This document shows, piece after piece, positions 36,322 to 47,033 of a DNA stretch of 64,000 bases (position 1 is its first letter; every line of letters starts with the position of its first letter). The position numbers were made by a program, and so were the translations under genes. The notes below the pieces were generated by a model that was not told the DNA's origin, did no database searches, and saw only the letters and a program-made list of their open reading frames with translations. Origin of the DNA: Picosynechococcus sp. PCC 7117 (GTDB lineage Bacteria; Cyanobacteriota; Cyanobacteriia; Cyanobacteriales; MRBY01); contig NZ_CP016477.1 of assembly GCF_001693275.1 (NCBI RefSeq), positions 2,666,001-2,730,000 on the forward strand. Direction: 5' to 3'.

Positions 36322-38055
36322 TCAATACTTGCGCTCTTTGGGCTCAAAACGATTAATGACGACGGGCATATACTCAATCGTTACACCTGTGTCGTTGCAG
36401 AAACTCAGGGTATGGGCTAGATAGGTTTGATCATCCCTGGTGGGGAAATCTTCCCTGGAGTGCGCCCCCCGGCTTTCTTTGCGGTGGTAAGCAGAGGTAA
36501 GAATGGCTTCTCCGACTTTTAAAATGCTCTGTAACTCTAGGGCTTCAATCAGTTCCGTATTCCAATGGATATCTTTGTCATCAAGAAAAAGATGATTGTA
36601 TTGATCCTTAAGATGTTGAATTTGTTCTAGCCCTGCCGCCATGGTTGCCTCGGTTCTAAAGACACCACAATGGTCGCTCATGGCGTCTTGAAACTGCTGC
36701 CTGAGATTATGGATGCGCAGATTGCCGGATTGATTGAGAAGTTGCCCGATGCGATTTTTCGCTTCGTCTAAATATTGTTGTTCGTTAATCTCTGGAAAAA
36801 GGCGATCGCCAATATAATCGGCAATCTTGCCACCGACCCGCTGGCCATAGACCACACATTCCAAAAGAGAATTGCTGCCGAGACGGTTGGCTCCATGGAC
36901 AGAAACACAGGCGCATTCCCCCGCCGCAAAAAAGCCCTCGGTTAATTCGGTACTGTTGCACCGCACCCGACCATCGGTATTCACGGGGATGCCGCCCATG
37001 GAATAGTGAGCCGTGGGACGCACAGGCATCGGTTCATTAATGGCATCAACGCCGACAAGACGGTAGGCTTCTTCCCAACAAAAGGGTACCCGCTCCATAA
37101 TTTTTTCCTTACCCATGTGGGTGAGATCGAGATGGACAAAATTGCCGCCCGCACTACCATCAGGATGAATGCCCCGTCCGGCCCGAATTTCTAGGGTAAT
37201 CGCCCGGGAAGTAATATCCCGTGGGGCCAATTCCATCTGCTTCGGGGCGTACTTTTCCATAAAGCGATCGCCATCACTATTTCTCAGATAAGCTCCTTCT
37301 CCCCGCACCGCCTCCGAGATCAGAACTCCCACTGGAAAAAGTCCGGTCGGATGGAACTGCACAAATTCCATATCTTCTAAGGGCAACCCCACTGCCGCCG
37401 TCATCGCCAGACCGTCTCCGGTGGAAGCAAAATCATTGGAGGTCGTATTAAACACCCGGCCATAGCCCCCCGTTGCAAACATCACGGCCTTCGTTTGGAC
37501 AATTTCTAAATGTCCAGTTTCGATGTGATACATGACAATGCCCTTCGCCTGATTCTCCTCAAAGATCAGGTTCATCACGTACCATTCGTCGTAGATTGTG
37601 ACCCCATTGCGCCGTAGGTTATTCACCAGTTCATGGAGGATCGCGTGACCTGTTTTATCGGCGGCGTAGCAAGTCCGTTTGTGGGAATGACCCCCGAAGG
37701 CGCGTTGGGCAATGCGACCATCCTCTAGGCGCGAAAACAAAACCCCTAAATGTTCCAATTCGATAATCACATCCGGGGCTTCTTTCGTCAGAATTTCGAC
37801 GGCATCTTGATCGGCGAGGTAATCAGAACCTTTGACCGTATCGAAGGCGTGGGCTTCCCAATTATCTTCTGGATCAACATTTTTCAAGCTGGCAGCAATC
37901 CCCCCTTGGGCCGCCACGGAATGGGAGCGGATCGGATGGGTTTTCGCGACGAGTCCCACATCAAAGTTTGGATTTTTCTTTTTAATCTCAAGGGCAGCGC
38001 GGCAGCCAGCCAAACCACCACCGACAATAATGACGTCGTGTTGCAACATATCCAC
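36322..38055 (-). CDS. sdhA: Succinate dehydrogenase / fumarate reductase flavoprotein subunit
   Basis: This 577-residue FAD subunit oxidises succinate in the respiratory chain shared with photosynthesis in the thylakoid. It has the dinucleotide motif VIIVGGGLAGCRAALEI and the covalent-FAD His in RSHSVAAQGGIAASL. HPTGLFPVGVLISEAVRGEGAYLRN and HGANRLGSNSLLECVVYG follow. The catalytic Arg/His region TAHYSMGGIPV and the C-terminal ESRGAHSREDFPTRDD are intact. The iron-sulfur subunit sdhB is not in the window. The start is GTG 38055 or ATG 38049. It is divergent from ldpA. Confidence 0.95.
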   Translation of the reverse strand: MDMLQHDVIIVGGGLAGCRAALEIKKKNPNFDVGLVAKTHPIRSHSVAAQGGIAASLKNVDPEDNWEAHAFDTVKGSDYLADQDAVEILTKEAPDVIIELEHLGVLFSRLEDGRIAQRAFGGHSHKRTCYAADKTGHAILHELVNNLRRNGVTIYDEWYVMNLIFEENQAKGIVMYHIETGHLEIVQTKAVMFATGGYGRVFNTTSNDFASTGDGLAMTAAVGLPLEDMEFVQFHPTGLFPVGVLISEAVRGEGAYLRNSDGDRFMEKYAPKQMELAPRDITSRAITLEIRAGRGIHPDGSAGGNFVHLDLTHMGKEKIMERVPFCWEEAYRLVGVDAINEPMPVRPTAHYSMGGIPVNTDGRVRCNSTELTEGFFAAGECACVSVHGANRLGSNSLLECVVYGQRVGGKIADYIGDRLFPEINEQQYLDEAKNRIGQLLNQSGNLRIHNLRQQFQDAMSDHCGVFRTEATMAAGLEQIQHLKDQYNHLFLDDKDIHWNTELIEALELQSILKVGEAILTSAYHRKESRGAHSREDFPTRDDQTYLAHTLSFCNDTGVTIEYMPVVINRFEPKERKY

Positions 38056-38187
38056 AAAGATCAGGGGTTATTCTTTCTATTGTGGGTTAGAGGTCGGGGA
38101 GAAAGGCGATCGCCCTTACGGTTTTTTACATCTCTCTCTCCTGATCAAGACTTTCCAAAGGGAAAATTAGAGCGTTACGATAAAGGG

Positions 38188-39252
38188 GTGAAGCAATCTC
38201 TTTTTCCTGCCCAATCCCTCACCGCTGGCCACTGGTTCAAACTCATCTGTGGTGCGAGTTTTCAGCATCTCCCCGCCATCCGTGATTTGACCCTCGTCTA
38301 TAGCTTAGTGGGTGCCGATTGCATTGATGTGGCCGCCGATCCGGCGGTGGTGACCATGGCCCAGGAAGCGCTCACCCAGGCGGAGGCGATCGCCCGTCAA
38401 AATCCCGCAAAATTTCCCCAATGGCAGGGCAAACCCTGGTTGATGATTAGCCTTAATGACGCCGAAGATCCCCACTTCCGCAAAGCGTTTTTTAATCCAA
38501 ATCGTTGTCCCGCCGATTGCCCACGCCCCTGCGAAACCGTTTGTCCTGCCCTAGCGATTGATCACACGGGTGTAATTGGCGATCGCTGTTATGGTTGCGG
38601 CCGCTGTTTGCCCATCTGTCCTTTGGGTTTAATCGAAGCGAAAAATTATATTTCTAGTCCCCACATTGCGGCGGAAATGATCACGACCATGGCGATCGAT
38701 GCGGTGGAAATCCATACCCAAGTGGGCCATTTTGCTGATTTTCAACGGCTTTGGCAGACCCTCAAACCCGTCCACCATCACCTCAAATTACTTGCGATTA
38801 GCTGCCAAGATCATCCCGATGTGTTGTCTTATCTCGAACAATTGCTCATAGAAATTCAGCCCCTAGATTGTCTCCTCCTTTGGCAGACCGACGGACGACC
38901 GATGAGTGGCGACATCGGCAAAGGGACAATCCATGCCAGTATCCAGTTCGCCCAGAAGGTTCTCCAGAGCGGCTTACCGGGTTATGTGCAACTGGCGGGT
39001 GGTACGAATAATCACACCTTCGATAAATTGCGACATCTTGGTCTATTGAATGAAGGGCGATCGCCTTTTATTGCTGGGGTTGCCTTTGGCGGTTATGCCC
39101 GAAAAATACTCCAACCGTTCCTTGAAAATGCCGTTGAAATGCAGCCGCAACCCCTCGAATCTGATCCCGAACGGTTTGACCAGGCGATCGCCCACGCCAC
39201 CCAGTTGATAAATCCATTAAAATCTTCGTTAAACCCAAGCCTTAGTCTATGA
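38188..39252 (+). CDS. ldpA: LdpA, iron-sulfur circadian clock-input protein
   Basis: LdpA (light-dependent period A) senses cellular redox state and feeds it to the Kai clock; in S. elongatus it copurifies with KaiA and CikA. The start of the match is GHWFKLICGASFQHLPAIRDL, then VGADCIDVAADPAVV. The two-cluster ferredoxin-like domain follows: CPADCPRPCETVCPALAI and GDRCYGCGRCLPICPLGL. The open frame runs upstream to 37750 through the start of sdhA, but that part is antisense and not family-like. GTG 38188 is the last in-frame start before the conserved block, giving 354 residues. It overlaps ycf45 by four bases. Confidence 0.9.
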   Translation: MKQSLFPAQSLTAGHWFKLICGASFQHLPAIRDLTLVYSLVGADCIDVAADPAVVTMAQEALTQAEAIARQNPAKFPQWQGKPWLMISLNDAEDPHFRKAFFNPNRCPADCPRPCETVCPALAIDHTGVIGDRCYGCGRCLPICPLGLIEAKNYISSPHIAAEMITTMAIDAVEIHTQVGHFADFQRLWQTLKPVHHHLKLLAISCQDHPDVLSYLEQLLIEIQPLDCLLLWQTDGRPMSGDIGKGTIHASIQFAQKVLQSGLPGYVQLAGGTNNHTFDKLRHLGLLNEGRSPFIAGVAFGGYARKILQPFLENAVEMQPQPLESDPERFDQAIAHATQLINPLKSSLNPSLSL

Positions 39253-41024
39253 CTGCACCCCAATCCCCCGCTTTTCCGGCCCACCGTCGCCTCGTGACGG
39301 ACGATCTCGAAAAACTGCTGACAATTTTGCCCGATGCGATCCGCGATCGCCTCGCCGACCACCCCAATAAAAACGCCCTGATTGAAGTGGTGATGGATCT
39401 CGGTCGCATCCCCGAAGCTCGCTTTGAAAATAGCACCGAAGACCTAGGCGATCGCCCCATTAGCCGCGAAGATTTGCAATATTCCGTAGAGCGGGTGGGG
39501 ATGTTTAGTGGCGACAACCGGGCGGGTATCGAACGCACCCTGCACCGGATCAGTGCCATGCGCAACCGCCAGGGGGACATCGTTGGTTTAACCTGTCGCA
39601 TCGGTCGCGCCGTGTTTGGCACGATTTTGATGATCCAGGAACTCGTTGAAAGCGGTAAATCGATTCTCCTGTTGGGACGGCCTGGGGTCGGTAAAACCAC
39701 GGCGCTGCGGGAAATTGCGCGGGTTCTCGCCGATGACTTTGGCAAACGGGTGGTGATTATCGATACCTCCAACGAAATTGCCGGGGACGGGGATATTCCC
39801 CATTCCGCCATTGGTCGCGCCCGCCGGATGCAGGTGGCTACCCCGGAATTGCAACATAAGGTGATGATCGAGGCGGTGGAAAACCATATGCCTGAAGTGA
39901 TTATCATCGATGAAATTGGTACAGAACTTGAAGCCCAGGCCGCCAGAACCATTGCCGAACGGGGTGTTCAACTTGTCGGGACAGCCCACGGTAATCGCAT
40001 CGAAAACCTGATTAAAAACCCGACTCTCTCGGATCTTGTCGGCGGCATCCAAGCCGTTACCCTGGGGGATGAGGAGGCTCGCAAACGGCGATCGCAAAAA
40101 ACCGTCCTCGAACGAAAAGCGCCTCCAACCTTTGATGTGGCCGTAGAAATGCTAGAACGACAACGGTGGGTGGTTCATAGCGATGTGTCGATCACCATTG
40201 ATACCCTCTTGCGGGGTCACCAACCGTTACTGGAAGTACGCACCGTCGATGATCAAGGCAATGTGAAGATCACCGAGGAAATGGAGCACCCCGTTGAGAT
40301 TCCTAACTGGAACCCCCAAACAAAGATGGCCCCTGAACCCAGCCGTCCACGGGGACTGCGTGCTTCTGGCAAAATGGCTCCTCTCCCTTTCGGTAGCCAG
40401 AAAAAAAAATTAGTTTCCCCGAGAAGCAACGCCCTCGATCCCCTCATTGATCAATCTTGGATTGCCCGTGATCCGCAACAGCAGGAGAAAGTGCGGGTGC
40501 CTGGCCCCAACGGTGAAGATTACCCCGTGTATGTCTATCCCTACGGCGTCGGGCGATCGCAGCTAGAGCAGGTGATCGAAATTTTGCGGCTGCCCATCGA
40601 ACTCACCAAAGATCTCGAAGGGGCCGATGCGGTTTTAGCGTTGCGATCGCAGTTAAAAAATCACTCTAAATTGCGTCAAATCGCCCAAACTTGCCATGTG
40701 CCGATCCATGCGGTGAAGTCCAATACGATCCCCCAAATCACGCGGGGTTTGCGGCGCATTTTGAATTTAGATGATCCCCAAAACCAAGAACCGACGGATT
40801 TACGGTTATTTGCCCAAAGCAATAGTGACGACGAAATCGATGCCCTCGAAGAAGCCCGCCTGGCGGTAGAGCAAATCGTGATTCCCCAGGGTCAACCCGT
40901 GGAACTGCTGCCCCGTTCGGCCAAAATCCGTAAGATGCAACACGAATTGATTGAACATTACCGTTTGCAATCATCGAGCTTTGGGGAAGAACCCAACCGC
41001 CGCCTGCGGATTTTCCCTGCCTAA
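39249..41024 (+). CDS. ycf45: Ycf45-family AAA ATPase with R3H domain
   Basis: This 591-residue cytosolic P-loop ATPase is related to the SpoIIIAA fold and to the plastid Ycf45 family. Walker A is GRPGVGKTTALREIA (near 139-148) and Walker B is VIIIDEIGTELEA. The core ends near DTLLRGHQPLLEVR. A poorly conserved linker follows. A C-terminal R3H-type nucleic-acid-binding segment (MQHELIEHYRLQSSSFGEEPNRRLRI) ends the protein, suggesting single-stranded DNA or RNA binding. Its ATG overlaps the ldpA stop (ATGA), so translational coupling is likely. Its function is unknown; the C-terminus overlaps the end of the macroglobulin gene by four bases. Confidence 0.9.
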   Translation: MTAPQSPAFPAHRRLVTDDLEKLLTILPDAIRDRLADHPNKNALIEVVMDLGRIPEARFENSTEDLGDRPISREDLQYSVERVGMFSGDNRAGIERTLHRISAMRNRQGDIVGLTCRIGRAVFGTILMIQELVESGKSILLLGRPGVGKTTALREIARVLADDFGKRVVIIDTSNEIAGDGDIPHSAIGRARRMQVATPELQHKVMIEAVENHMPEVIIIDEIGTELEAQAARTIAERGVQLVGTAHGNRIENLIKNPTLSDLVGGIQAVTLGDEEARKRRSQKTVLERKAPPTFDVAVEMLERQRWVVHSDVSITIDTLLRGHQPLLEVRTVDDQGNVKITEEMEHPVEIPNWNPQTKMAPEPSRPRGLRASGKMAPLPFGSQKKKLVSPRSNALDPLIDQSWIARDPQQQEKVRVPGPNGEDYPVYVYPYGVGRSQLEQVIEILRLPIELTKDLEGADAVLALRSQLKNHSKLRQIAQTCHVPIHAVKSNTIPQITRGLRRILNLDDPQNQEPTDLRLFAQSNSDDEIDALEEARLAVEQIVIPQGQPVELLPRSAKIRKMQHELIEHYRLQSSSFGEEPNRRLRIFPA

Positions 41025-44000
41025 TTCACCTCTAACGTCGAAGAAGTACTTCTGCCAAAGGTTTCGGCGTTGTATTGCAGTGACACTTCAGCCCCAGGAT
41101 AGTCAAAGCTGCCGGGGGTGATGGCGCGGACTAAATAGTGCAGGTTGTATACGCCCGCATTCAGGCGATCGCCATAGGCAACGACTTTATCTTTATAGAT
41201 TTTCTGGTAACGCAATTGCCATGCGTCCTGTTGGGGTTGGTAATAGGTGGTGGCGGTTTGGAAGGCGGTATCAATCGCCTCGAAGCCGGCGGGCAGGGGA
41301 TCGCTAATCAGCACATGATCGACGGGGTGATCGGTAATTACTTCTAAGCCAATGTCAAAGACTTGTCCGGCTTCGACGCTAAAGGGTTCTTTGAGGTCGT
41401 ACAACCCATATTTACGAACAACCTCGGTTTGGTTGGCGGGGCGGATATAGCGGGTGATGCGCAATCCATTTAATTTGCCGGGTTGGCTGCCCGGGAGACG
41501 GTAGTTAAATTCACTCAGGTAATGGAGTTTGCCGTCGCCGTCTTGTTGAATGATCAGTTGGCGATCGCCTTTGGGGAGATCCTGCATCGGCACATTGACA
41601 GTGGCACTGGGATTTTCGTAGCCTTGGAAATTAAATTCACCCAATTGTTGGCGGTCAAGTTTGACAATACTACTCAAGTTCGGTGGGGTCGTTTCGGTTT
41701 CGCTATAGACGGTCAGTGCGGTGAGGGCTTGGGCGTTGTCATAACTGGTTTGCCATGTGCCATCGCGCCGTTGATCGAGCAACCCTTGTAAGACTTGGCT
41801 GAGGGTGGTGGGGGTTTGCTCAATGTCCACAAAAAGCCGGAGGGCTTGGGACTGGGCGGTGGTGTTGGAGTGATACCAAAACCAGCGTTGGGGCAAATTA
41901 ATCTGGGCGGTGCGTCCGGTTTGATAAATTAACTCGTTGACTTCATCAGCTAACTCCTGGGCTTGGATTTGCCAATCGAGCAGTTGGGAAAGGTGGCGGG
42001 CTAATTTAATGTTGCCGACGGTATCAAACTCCTCGCGGGCATCATACAAAGTTGCCGCAAAGTCGCCGCGCACATCCCCCAGTTGATCGAGGGCTAAGAG
42101 GGTTTCGAGGCGGACGGTATTTTTACAATTGGTGGTGCTGCATTCGCTAAATTGGGCAGGATTGGCAAGGGTTTGATCAAGATAGGTTTTCAGTTTATTC
42201 ACCAAATTTTCATCAACGGATAATCCGGCTTGCTGGGCAAGGGCGATCGCCTCGGCGGCGTAGGGGGTGACATAGGGATCGGGGGTGTCGTCTCCGGGGA
42301 AGGAGGCAAAGCCACCACTGGCGAGTTGCAATTGGCTGAGATGGGTGAGGGCTTGGCTCGCTTCGGTTTGGATATCAAAATTCTCGAAGGCTTGACCATA
42401 ACGCTGTTTGAGGATTTCTAAATTCGCGGCAATGAGTAGTTGACTGGCAGTGGGTTCGAGGAATGGGAAATCGTCGTCGTTAAACGTATCTTGGGCCGGG
42501 GCGGTTAATTCTGGGATTAGGGTACTGGCAACGGTGACCGTTAAACTGCCTTGGTTGGGAACCACCTGCCGATCGATGTTCAGGGGAATTTTTACTTCAG
42601 CCTCGGTCAAAATCCCCGTGGCGATCGCCTGTTCTTTGACCGCTAATTGCTTCACGTCGAGGGGCACTTCCACGGCATCGGCGACCCCATTTTTCTGGGT
42701 TGTAAATTTAAAGGTGGCGGTTCCGGCTTCGTTGGCGACCATCGGGAAACGGTACACCTCGGTATTATTGCCAATTTCGGCGGTTTGCGTTTGCCGTTGT
42801 TTATTCCCTTGGACAAATTCCATCGCCCCCTGTACTTGGGCTTCAATATTTAAGCGACCTTTGGCACCCGTGGTATTGGTGACCATCACGCCCCCCTCAA
42901 GGCGATCGCCCACCCGCGCAAATTGGGGGAGAACGGGATTGGTGAGCAGGGGTTGGGTGGCGATAAAGGTTTCGTCGCCATTACCAAAACGCATTTGATC
43001 ATCCGTTGCCACCACGAGGACGCGCCAGGTGGTCAGGTCATCGGGCAGCATGAAGGAGACGACCGCTTGACCGTTGCTGTCCGTTAAAACGGAACTATCG
43101 TAGAAGGCGATCGCCTTAAAATCGGTGCGGGTGCGGGTATTTGCTAAAGCCGAGGATGCGCCACCGCCATAACCCCAACCTTTTGCTTCGGTCGAGTCCA
43201 TCGGCGCAATGGTCACATCGGGGCGATTGTCTGCCCAGCGGGTGGTGATCGGTTGATCGCGATAAATTTCAGCCAGCAGATCGGGAGGACGATAGCCCGT
43301 CAATTGCAAAATCGCTTCATTGACCACCATCACCGTTAACTGTCCGGCAACGGGTTGATCCGCTTGGTCTTTGAGTTGCAGATTTAAGGTTTGTGCGTCA
43401 CCGGGCATCACCTGATTCTGCTGGGGCTGAATGGCGACGGTTAATTTTTTCTCGGCGAGGCTCGTGCGGAAATCGTCAAAGCCAATTTTCATCAGCTTAT
43501 CCACACCATTTTTGCGGGCAGCTTCAATGGATTCCCCCTTATGAATTAAAACGGCTTCCACCGCAGCATTGGGCAACATCTCCGGCGTGACGGTAAATTG
43601 CACTTGGGGGGCGGCTCCGGTCACGGTTTGCTGGGTTTCGTACAGCACGCCGTGGCGAATCACAGAAAAATATAGTTCTGCTTCGGGGTAGGGGGATTGA
43701 ATTAATGCGGTTGCGGTGTCGCCAATTTTGTATTCATCTTTGTCGAGGGTGACTTCCACGCGGTTATTGTCGAAGCGATCGCCCCAATTAAACCAGCCCG
43801 CACCGCTGACCCAAATGAAACTATCGGTGGCGGCGGCATCGGGTTGCCCGCTAATGGTGGCATGGAGGCGATAGGAACCACTGTCGGGGGCAGTCAGTTC
43901 AACGGTTTGGGGTTTGGCAGCAGATTTAATAGTTTGGCTGGCGATCGCCTCGTATTCCACTTGGGGGCGTTTAACTTGAGATCCCTCGATAATTTGGGAA

Positions 44001-46753
44001 ACTTCGCTGTAATTGACCTTCTGCAATTCTAATTTGACCGTTTGCCCTTCCATCGCTTTCCCGTCGGGACTGGTGACAATCACTTGGGTTTTAAAGGGTT
44101 TTTCCGCATCGGCAACAAAATCATGGTTGATCCCAATCAGGCGATCGCCGGGCAACGCGGTAAAGGTTTGGGTATTGGACACGGATAGATTCGCCGCATC
44201 GGTCACTTCCGTTTCCACGCGATAGGTCACTGGATAGGGCAAATCTTTCGCCACTTCAATTTGCTGAGAACTTTGTCCCCCATCGTTTAAGGTTTTTTGC
44301 GTTTGCAGAACATCGCTACTAATGGACGGCTCCGTTTCCGACCAATGCCACTGCCGCCCAAACTGGAATTCGTCCCACCCCTCCGGTTGAAAATAACCGC
44401 GACTGCGGGTGACGTAATAATTCACCTTGCTGTTGCTCACGGGCGCACCAAACAAATAATCGCTCTGGGTCGTAGCCGTCAGGCGATCGCCCATCTTTGC
44501 AAATTTTTGATCAAGCTTGAGATCCACTTTGAAATTGGGCGGCCGGAATTCAGCCACTCGAAAATCCCCGTAAATATTCACCCCATTCGGTGCTTCGGCG
44601 CGGAGGTAATAACTCCCCAAATCCTGCGTTTTCGGCACATCCCATTCCACCGTAAACGTGCCGTAGCGATTCGTTTGGAAGTTGCCTAAAGTGGTCTCTT
44701 CCCCCTCTGGATTACTCAAGATTACCTTGTAATTTTGGTTAATATCCTGCCGCAATTTCCCATTTTTTAAATAATAGGCAACCCCTGTAAAATAAGCCTT
44801 TTCGCCCGGTTGATACAGTTGGCGATCGCTAAAAATCGTGCCCCGCCCTTGGGTTTCCCCATTATCCCAATCGGCATAAATCCCGTAACCGTAGGAACCG
44901 CTGTACTCATCGGTACGCGTAAAAGCCCAGTCCGAATTTTCGCGGGCAATCACGAGTAATTGCGGCGCATATTCTTGACCCTGCACACATCTGCGCCAAT
45001 CACGTCCCGTCACCAGCAAATTACCACCCCCATCGGTCTGTCCCGTAAAACAAGCTTGGGGATTTCCCTTCGTTTTTTGATCTAACTTGGATTGATAAAT
45101 TTCGATCTGGACATTAGGGACAGCCTCCCCCGTATCCAGATGGTGTACCCGCACAATGCCCGACTCCGGAAACCACTGGGCAAACACCCCCAAATTCGTC
45201 AACTGCACCAAGCCATAATATTGTGGCGATCGCCACTGGGTTTGATTATTCTGATCCTTATAGGTATTGGTTTTTGCCGTAATCCCGTAGGCGAGTAAAC
45301 CCGTATTCCCACCCAATTTTTCCCGAATCGGAATCGGCGTTTTCACCGACTGATTTTTCGGTTGTTTGACTGTAATGCTTTCCCAACTGCCTTCTGACGG
45401 CACTAAATCAGTGCTGTTATTTTGCGGATAAGCCGTTTCCGCATAAACCAAATCCGTCGGTTGCACCACCCGATAACCCACCTGAAACTTGCTTTCGGGT
45501 AAATTAATCGTTTCAATATCAAGATTCAGATCCGTCCCCGCCGGAAAAATATTCAGATCCCGCTGCGCCCAAATATCCGCCGCCACATCACCGGGGTTAT
45601 AGGTAATGGTTTGATCCTTGCCGAGGGTCTGCCCGTATTGATCCTTAAGATTTTTGCTAATCGTGATCGTGTAATCGGTATTCGGTTGGAGCACCCACGG
45701 ATTCAGATCCACCGAGCGGCTACCGGGATAGGTACGAACGGCGAGATCATCCCCCTCCGGTTTTGGGCTAATCGTAATATTTTCTACCGCCGAATCCGCA
45801 TCCAAACCATTATTAAAAACCAGTTGCGCACTCCCTTTCACAAAGCGACCATAGGCTCCCCCCGCATCCGGCTGCCCATAGAAAGTCATTTCTTCATATT
45901 GCAACGGCGCATAGGTTTTAAAGACGGAACGAAAGCTTTTTTCGGTGGGCAAGTTGCCTTGGTCTGGGGCGATTCCCGGTTGAAATTCTAGGGTGTATTG
46001 ACTTGCTTTCTGTAAAGGTTGACGAGGTTTAATAATGTATTGCCAGGTTTTTTCTGGATCGAATTGACCGTCTGAAAGAATATCTGCTGGCGGTTCCTGC
46101 ATCGTAACAGTTGCCTTAACTTTGCTCTGGCCGCTGACAAAAACAGTATGTTGCTTGAGGGAGTCGAGGTCGAGTCGGGTGTTGCTAGTCACTGTGCTTG
46201 CTTCCTCAAGACCCAAGGGTTCTGCATCTTCGGGCAAAGTGCCAACAACCCCGGGTAAATTGCTGAGGCGAATTTGGGGCGTTTGAAATGTCCAAGCTAA
46301 ATCTTCCGTGAGTTGATTATTTTCGAGATCCCCTAAACCGGATTTGAGAGTGACTTGGAAACGGGTAGCTTTGGGTAGGGGTTGGTCGGCTTGAAAACCA
46401 ATCATTTTCGGTGTGAGAAAGCGAAATTGCCCAGAAATGGCGGGAATCAATTCAATCTTTTGGAGGAGGGCTGTTTCCTGGGGGCTTTCGAGTTGGGCGA
46501 CGGGAATCAGGGGATGTTTAAACAGAATCCTGATTTGGGCGAGGTCGGCGGCTTCTCCGGTGGGGCTAATTTCGGTGATCCAGTCGGGTAGTTCTGGTAA
46601 AGGGAGCGCAGCAACGGCGGGAAAAGGCGCGGCTTGGTTGGTGACTTGGCTGATTTGGAGGATTTGTTGGCACCCAGACAATCCGGCGATCGCCAACAGA
46701 CAGCTTAAACAGGCCAGTAAGAGAAATTTAACAAAGCGACGTGGAAACCCCAT
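41021..46753 (-). CDS. Alpha-2-macroglobulin family lipoprotein lacking the thioester
   Basis: This 1910-residue bacterial alpha-2-macroglobulin has a lipoprotein signal peptide whose lipobox is AGLSGC (Cys28), so it should be anchored in the periplasm. Repeated macroglobulin beta-domains fill the N-terminal two-thirds (ending near VSFMLPDDLTTWRVLVVA). The complement-type alpha-helical domain follows, then a C-terminal receptor-like domain. Where thioester-bearing members have CxEQ, this one reads FPFLEPTASQLL (about residue 1430), so both Cys and Gln are gone. It cannot trap proteases covalently but may still bind them sterically. I start at ATG 46753, because upstream residues are not signal-like. 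No penicillin-binding protein pbpC partner is adjacent. Confidence 0.88.
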   Translation of the reverse strand: MGFPRRFVKFLLLACLSCLLAIAGLSGCQQILQISQVTNQAAPFPAVAALPLPELPDWITEISPTGEAADLAQIRILFKHPLIPVAQLESPQETALLQKIELIPAISGQFRFLTPKMIGFQADQPLPKATRFQVTLKSGLGDLENNQLTEDLAWTFQTPQIRLSNLPGVVGTLPEDAEPLGLEEASTVTSNTRLDLDSLKQHTVFVSGQSKVKATVTMQEPPADILSDGQFDPEKTWQYIIKPRQPLQKASQYTLEFQPGIAPDQGNLPTEKSFRSVFKTYAPLQYEEMTFYGQPDAGGAYGRFVKGSAQLVFNNGLDADSAVENITISPKPEGDDLAVRTYPGSRSVDLNPWVLQPNTDYTITISKNLKDQYGQTLGKDQTITYNPGDVAADIWAQRDLNIFPAGTDLNLDIETINLPESKFQVGYRVVQPTDLVYAETAYPQNNSTDLVPSEGSWESITVKQPKNQSVKTPIPIREKLGGNTGLLAYGITAKTNTYKDQNNQTQWRSPQYYGLVQLTNLGVFAQWFPESGIVRVHHLDTGEAVPNVQIEIYQSKLDQKTKGNPQACFTGQTDGGGNLLVTGRDWRRCVQGQEYAPQLLVIARENSDWAFTRTDEYSGSYGYGIYADWDNGETQGRGTIFSDRQLYQPGEKAYFTGVAYYLKNGKLRQDINQNYKVILSNPEGEETTLGNFQTNRYGTFTVEWDVPKTQDLGSYYLRAEAPNGVNIYGDFRVAEFRPPNFKVDLKLDQKFAKMGDRLTATTQSDYLFGAPVSNSKVNYYVTRSRGYFQPEGWDEFQFGRQWHWSETEPSISSDVLQTQKTLNDGGQSSQQIEVAKDLPYPVTYRVETEVTDAANLSVSNTQTFTALPGDRLIGINHDFVADAEKPFKTQVIVTSPDGKAMEGQTVKLELQKVNYSEVSQIIEGSQVKRPQVEYEAIASQTIKSAAKPQTVELTAPDSGSYRLHATISGQPDAAATDSFIWVSGAGWFNWGDRFDNNRVEVTLDKDEYKIGDTATALIQSPYPEAELYFSVIRHGVLYETQQTVTGAAPQVQFTVTPEMLPNAAVEAVLIHKGESIEAARKNGVDKLMKIGFDDFRTSLAEKKLTVAIQPQQNQVMPGDAQTLNLQLKDQADQPVAGQLTVMVVNEAILQLTGYRPPDLLAEIYRDQPITTRWADNRPDVTIAPMDSTEAKGWGYGGGASSALANTRTRTDFKAIAFYDSSVLTDSNGQAVVSFMLPDDLTTWRVLVVATDDQMRFGNGDETFIATQPLLTNPVLPQFARVGDRLEGGVMVTNTTGAKGRLNIEAQVQGAMEFVQGNKQRQTQTAEIGNNTEVYRFPMVANEAGTATFKFTTQKNGVADAVEVPLDVKQLAVKEQAIATGILTEAEVKIPLNIDRQVVPNQGSLTVTVASTLIPELTAPAQDTFNDDDFPFLEPTASQLLIAANLEILKQRYGQAFENFDIQTEASQALTHLSQLQLASGGFASFPGDDTPDPYVTPYAAEAIALAQQAGLSVDENLVNKLKTYLDQTLANPAQFSECSTTNCKNTVRLETLLALDQLGDVRGDFAATLYDAREEFDTVGNIKLARHLSQLLDWQIQAQELADEVNELIYQTGRTAQINLPQRWFWYHSNTTAQSQALRLFVDIEQTPTTLSQVLQGLLDQRRDGTWQTSYDNAQALTALTVYSETETTPPNLSSIVKLDRQQLGEFNFQGYENPSATVNVPMQDLPKGDRQLIIQQDGDGKLHYLSEFNYRLPGSQPGKLNGLRITRYIRPANQTEVVRKYGLYDLKEPFSVEAGQVFDIGLEVITDHPVDHVLISDPLPAGFEAIDTAFQTATTYYQPQQDAWQLRYQKIYKDKVVAYGDRLNAGVYNLHYLVRAITPGSFDYPGAEVSLQYNAETFGRSTSSTLEVN

Positions 46754-47033
46754 ACAATGCCCTCTGATTCTCTCTTCTGTGATAACGAATCCCCCTGGCA
46801 ATAAACGATTTTTCGTATATTTCTTAAAAACGACAAAGATATTAATTCGTGACGAAATTGTGGCGATCGCCGGGGGAGCCATTGGGTAAAATGACGCAAT
46901 CTTGATGAAAAAGTCGGCTGCTCTGCAAATATCCCCTAAAATGGCGGACAAATTGTGAGCAAATGGGCTTGATAACGATGATTCCTCCGGGAATGGATTG
47001 GCGATCGCCCCGTAGCTTTTCCCTACCGATGCC

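Noticed and set aside
37750-38187. Long upstream extension of the ldpA frame
   Set aside because: It is antisense to the 5' part of sdhA and lacks any LdpA similarity; the conserved protein begins near 38188.
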